From positions 205,551 to 251,685 of the forward strand of contig MNCI01009513.1 in NCBI GenBank assembly GCA_015680685.1: a stretch of 46,135 nucleotides of DNA, in the 5' to 3' direction. The notes beneath the pieces are model-generated. The model was not told where the DNA came from, did no database searches, and saw only the letters and a program-made list of their open reading frames with translations. Each line of letters starts with the position of its first letter. The first letter of the stretch is position 1. The stretch comes from Gnetum montanum (lineage: Eukaryota > Streptophyta > Gnetopsida > Gnetales > Gnetaceae). Positions 45,561 through 46,135 of this stretch are shown piece after piece. Position numbers and translations under genes: made by a program.

Positions 45561-45922
45561 AGGGGTCATCTATAATCACACAGGATCAACTGTTAGTAAG
45601 GTTATTTAACAAAATTTAATTATCTTATAACTTACTCATTGTCTTTAATGAATTCAATCCTTGCTTAGTGTAATTCAGAGTTGGAAATTTTCAAGAAAAT
45701 CCCCTTAAAAGTTTTCATGTCACGCCCAATTTGATTAGGTGACTCCAAAAATAATTTTCATGGTTTGGGTGAAAAAAAAATTAGTTTGGCATAAGTTCTT
45801 AGCATTTCATAAGATCACTTACCCTTATGATATCCTTCAGGTCACTGCAAATTTTGAAAAATTTATGCACAACTTGGAGCGTATCCTTCCCCCATGACTG
45901 AGTTAAAAACTTTAGGTTTAAG
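45561..45922 (-). other. Leader of ORF A copy 2
   Basis: Aligns with 1815-2120 (TGTTAGTAAGGTT near the start; ATCCTTCAGG and CCCCCATGACTGA at the far end). Similarity stops at 45922. Confidence 0.5.
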
Positions 45923-46135
45923 TGTTGGCGACCGTTTGGGACACGATCGCCAACGAGTGTCCTCGAATAGGATTTAGGTGCCTGCTGGTCTCTGGCTACA
46001 CCAAGGCCCAGATACCTCCAAATAAACTCAGTAGTTAATGTGAGTATGTGTGTGTGCTGTTGCAGCGTGCAGTTGTGAGAAATGTAACGATTGCGTTGTG
46101 TGTAAACTACAAATGACTTACTTTAAAGAGATTCA
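45923..46135. repeat. Putative start of another LTR or inserted element, cut by the window edge
   Basis: BA2 similarity ends at 45922 and TGTTGGCGACC begins. The first 31 bases contain an inverted repeat: GTTGGCGA (45925) and TCGCCAAC (45948). No coding sequence. The rest is outside the window. Confidence 0.35.

Overview
This is plant nuclear DNA from a large, repeat-rich genome. I find no intact host gene. Almost everything is decayed transposable-element sequence: Ty3/Gypsy LTR retrotransposons of Tat/Ogre and Athila type, a Helitron replication-initiator fragment, a tRNA-like SINE relic and a few captured gene fragments. Evidence for a plant is the Athila-style tRNA-Asp-like primer site, the Tat dual RNase H arrangement, the plant transposon-protein motif in ORF A, and stop codons that look like methylcytosine decay. 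I cannot name the species.

Layout. Three partial copies of one Athila-like family, called BA here, frame the window. BA1 (minus, 1-6911) has a 5' LTR, primer site, gag, a long non-coding stretch, an internal TATA box beside a palindromic array, and a 3' reading frame, ORF A, running off the left edge. BA3 (plus, about 36900-41766) has LTR, primer site, gag and the same non-coding stretch. BA2 (minus, 41767-45922) has ORF A, a polypurine tract and a 3' LTR, and abuts BA3. Neither copy that covers the gag-downstream region carries pol there. ORF A sits where Athila elements carry their env-like frame.

The centre is a nest. A Tat/Ogre-like element D (minus) has gag-protease at 36122-33780, a spacer array at 33480-33120, RT-RNase H at 27480-25905 and integrase at 13735-12605. 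It is split twice. A complete related element C (plus, 13736-25899, TSD GCAAT, LTRs of 1733 and 1731 bp) lies inside D's RNase H. Plus-strand segment E (about 27500-33100) lies in the D spacer and holds an LTR-like palindrome-rich region, an FCP1/NIF-type phosphatase fragment and an unrecognised multi-exon gene relic with frame-preserving introns. C has no RT domain between protease and RNase H. Both C and D have lost the integrase catalytic Glu.

Between BA1 and D (6912-12604) lie a Helitron Rep fragment, a solo LTR related to C (8848-10097, near-matching TSD), gene-like fragments and AT-rich DNA. The recurring theme is regulatory: four LTR types (BA, C, the solo LTR and E) carry clustered palindromes near a TATAAATA-type box, with different palindrome sequences in different families. 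In BA the same palindrome array also stands before ORF A.
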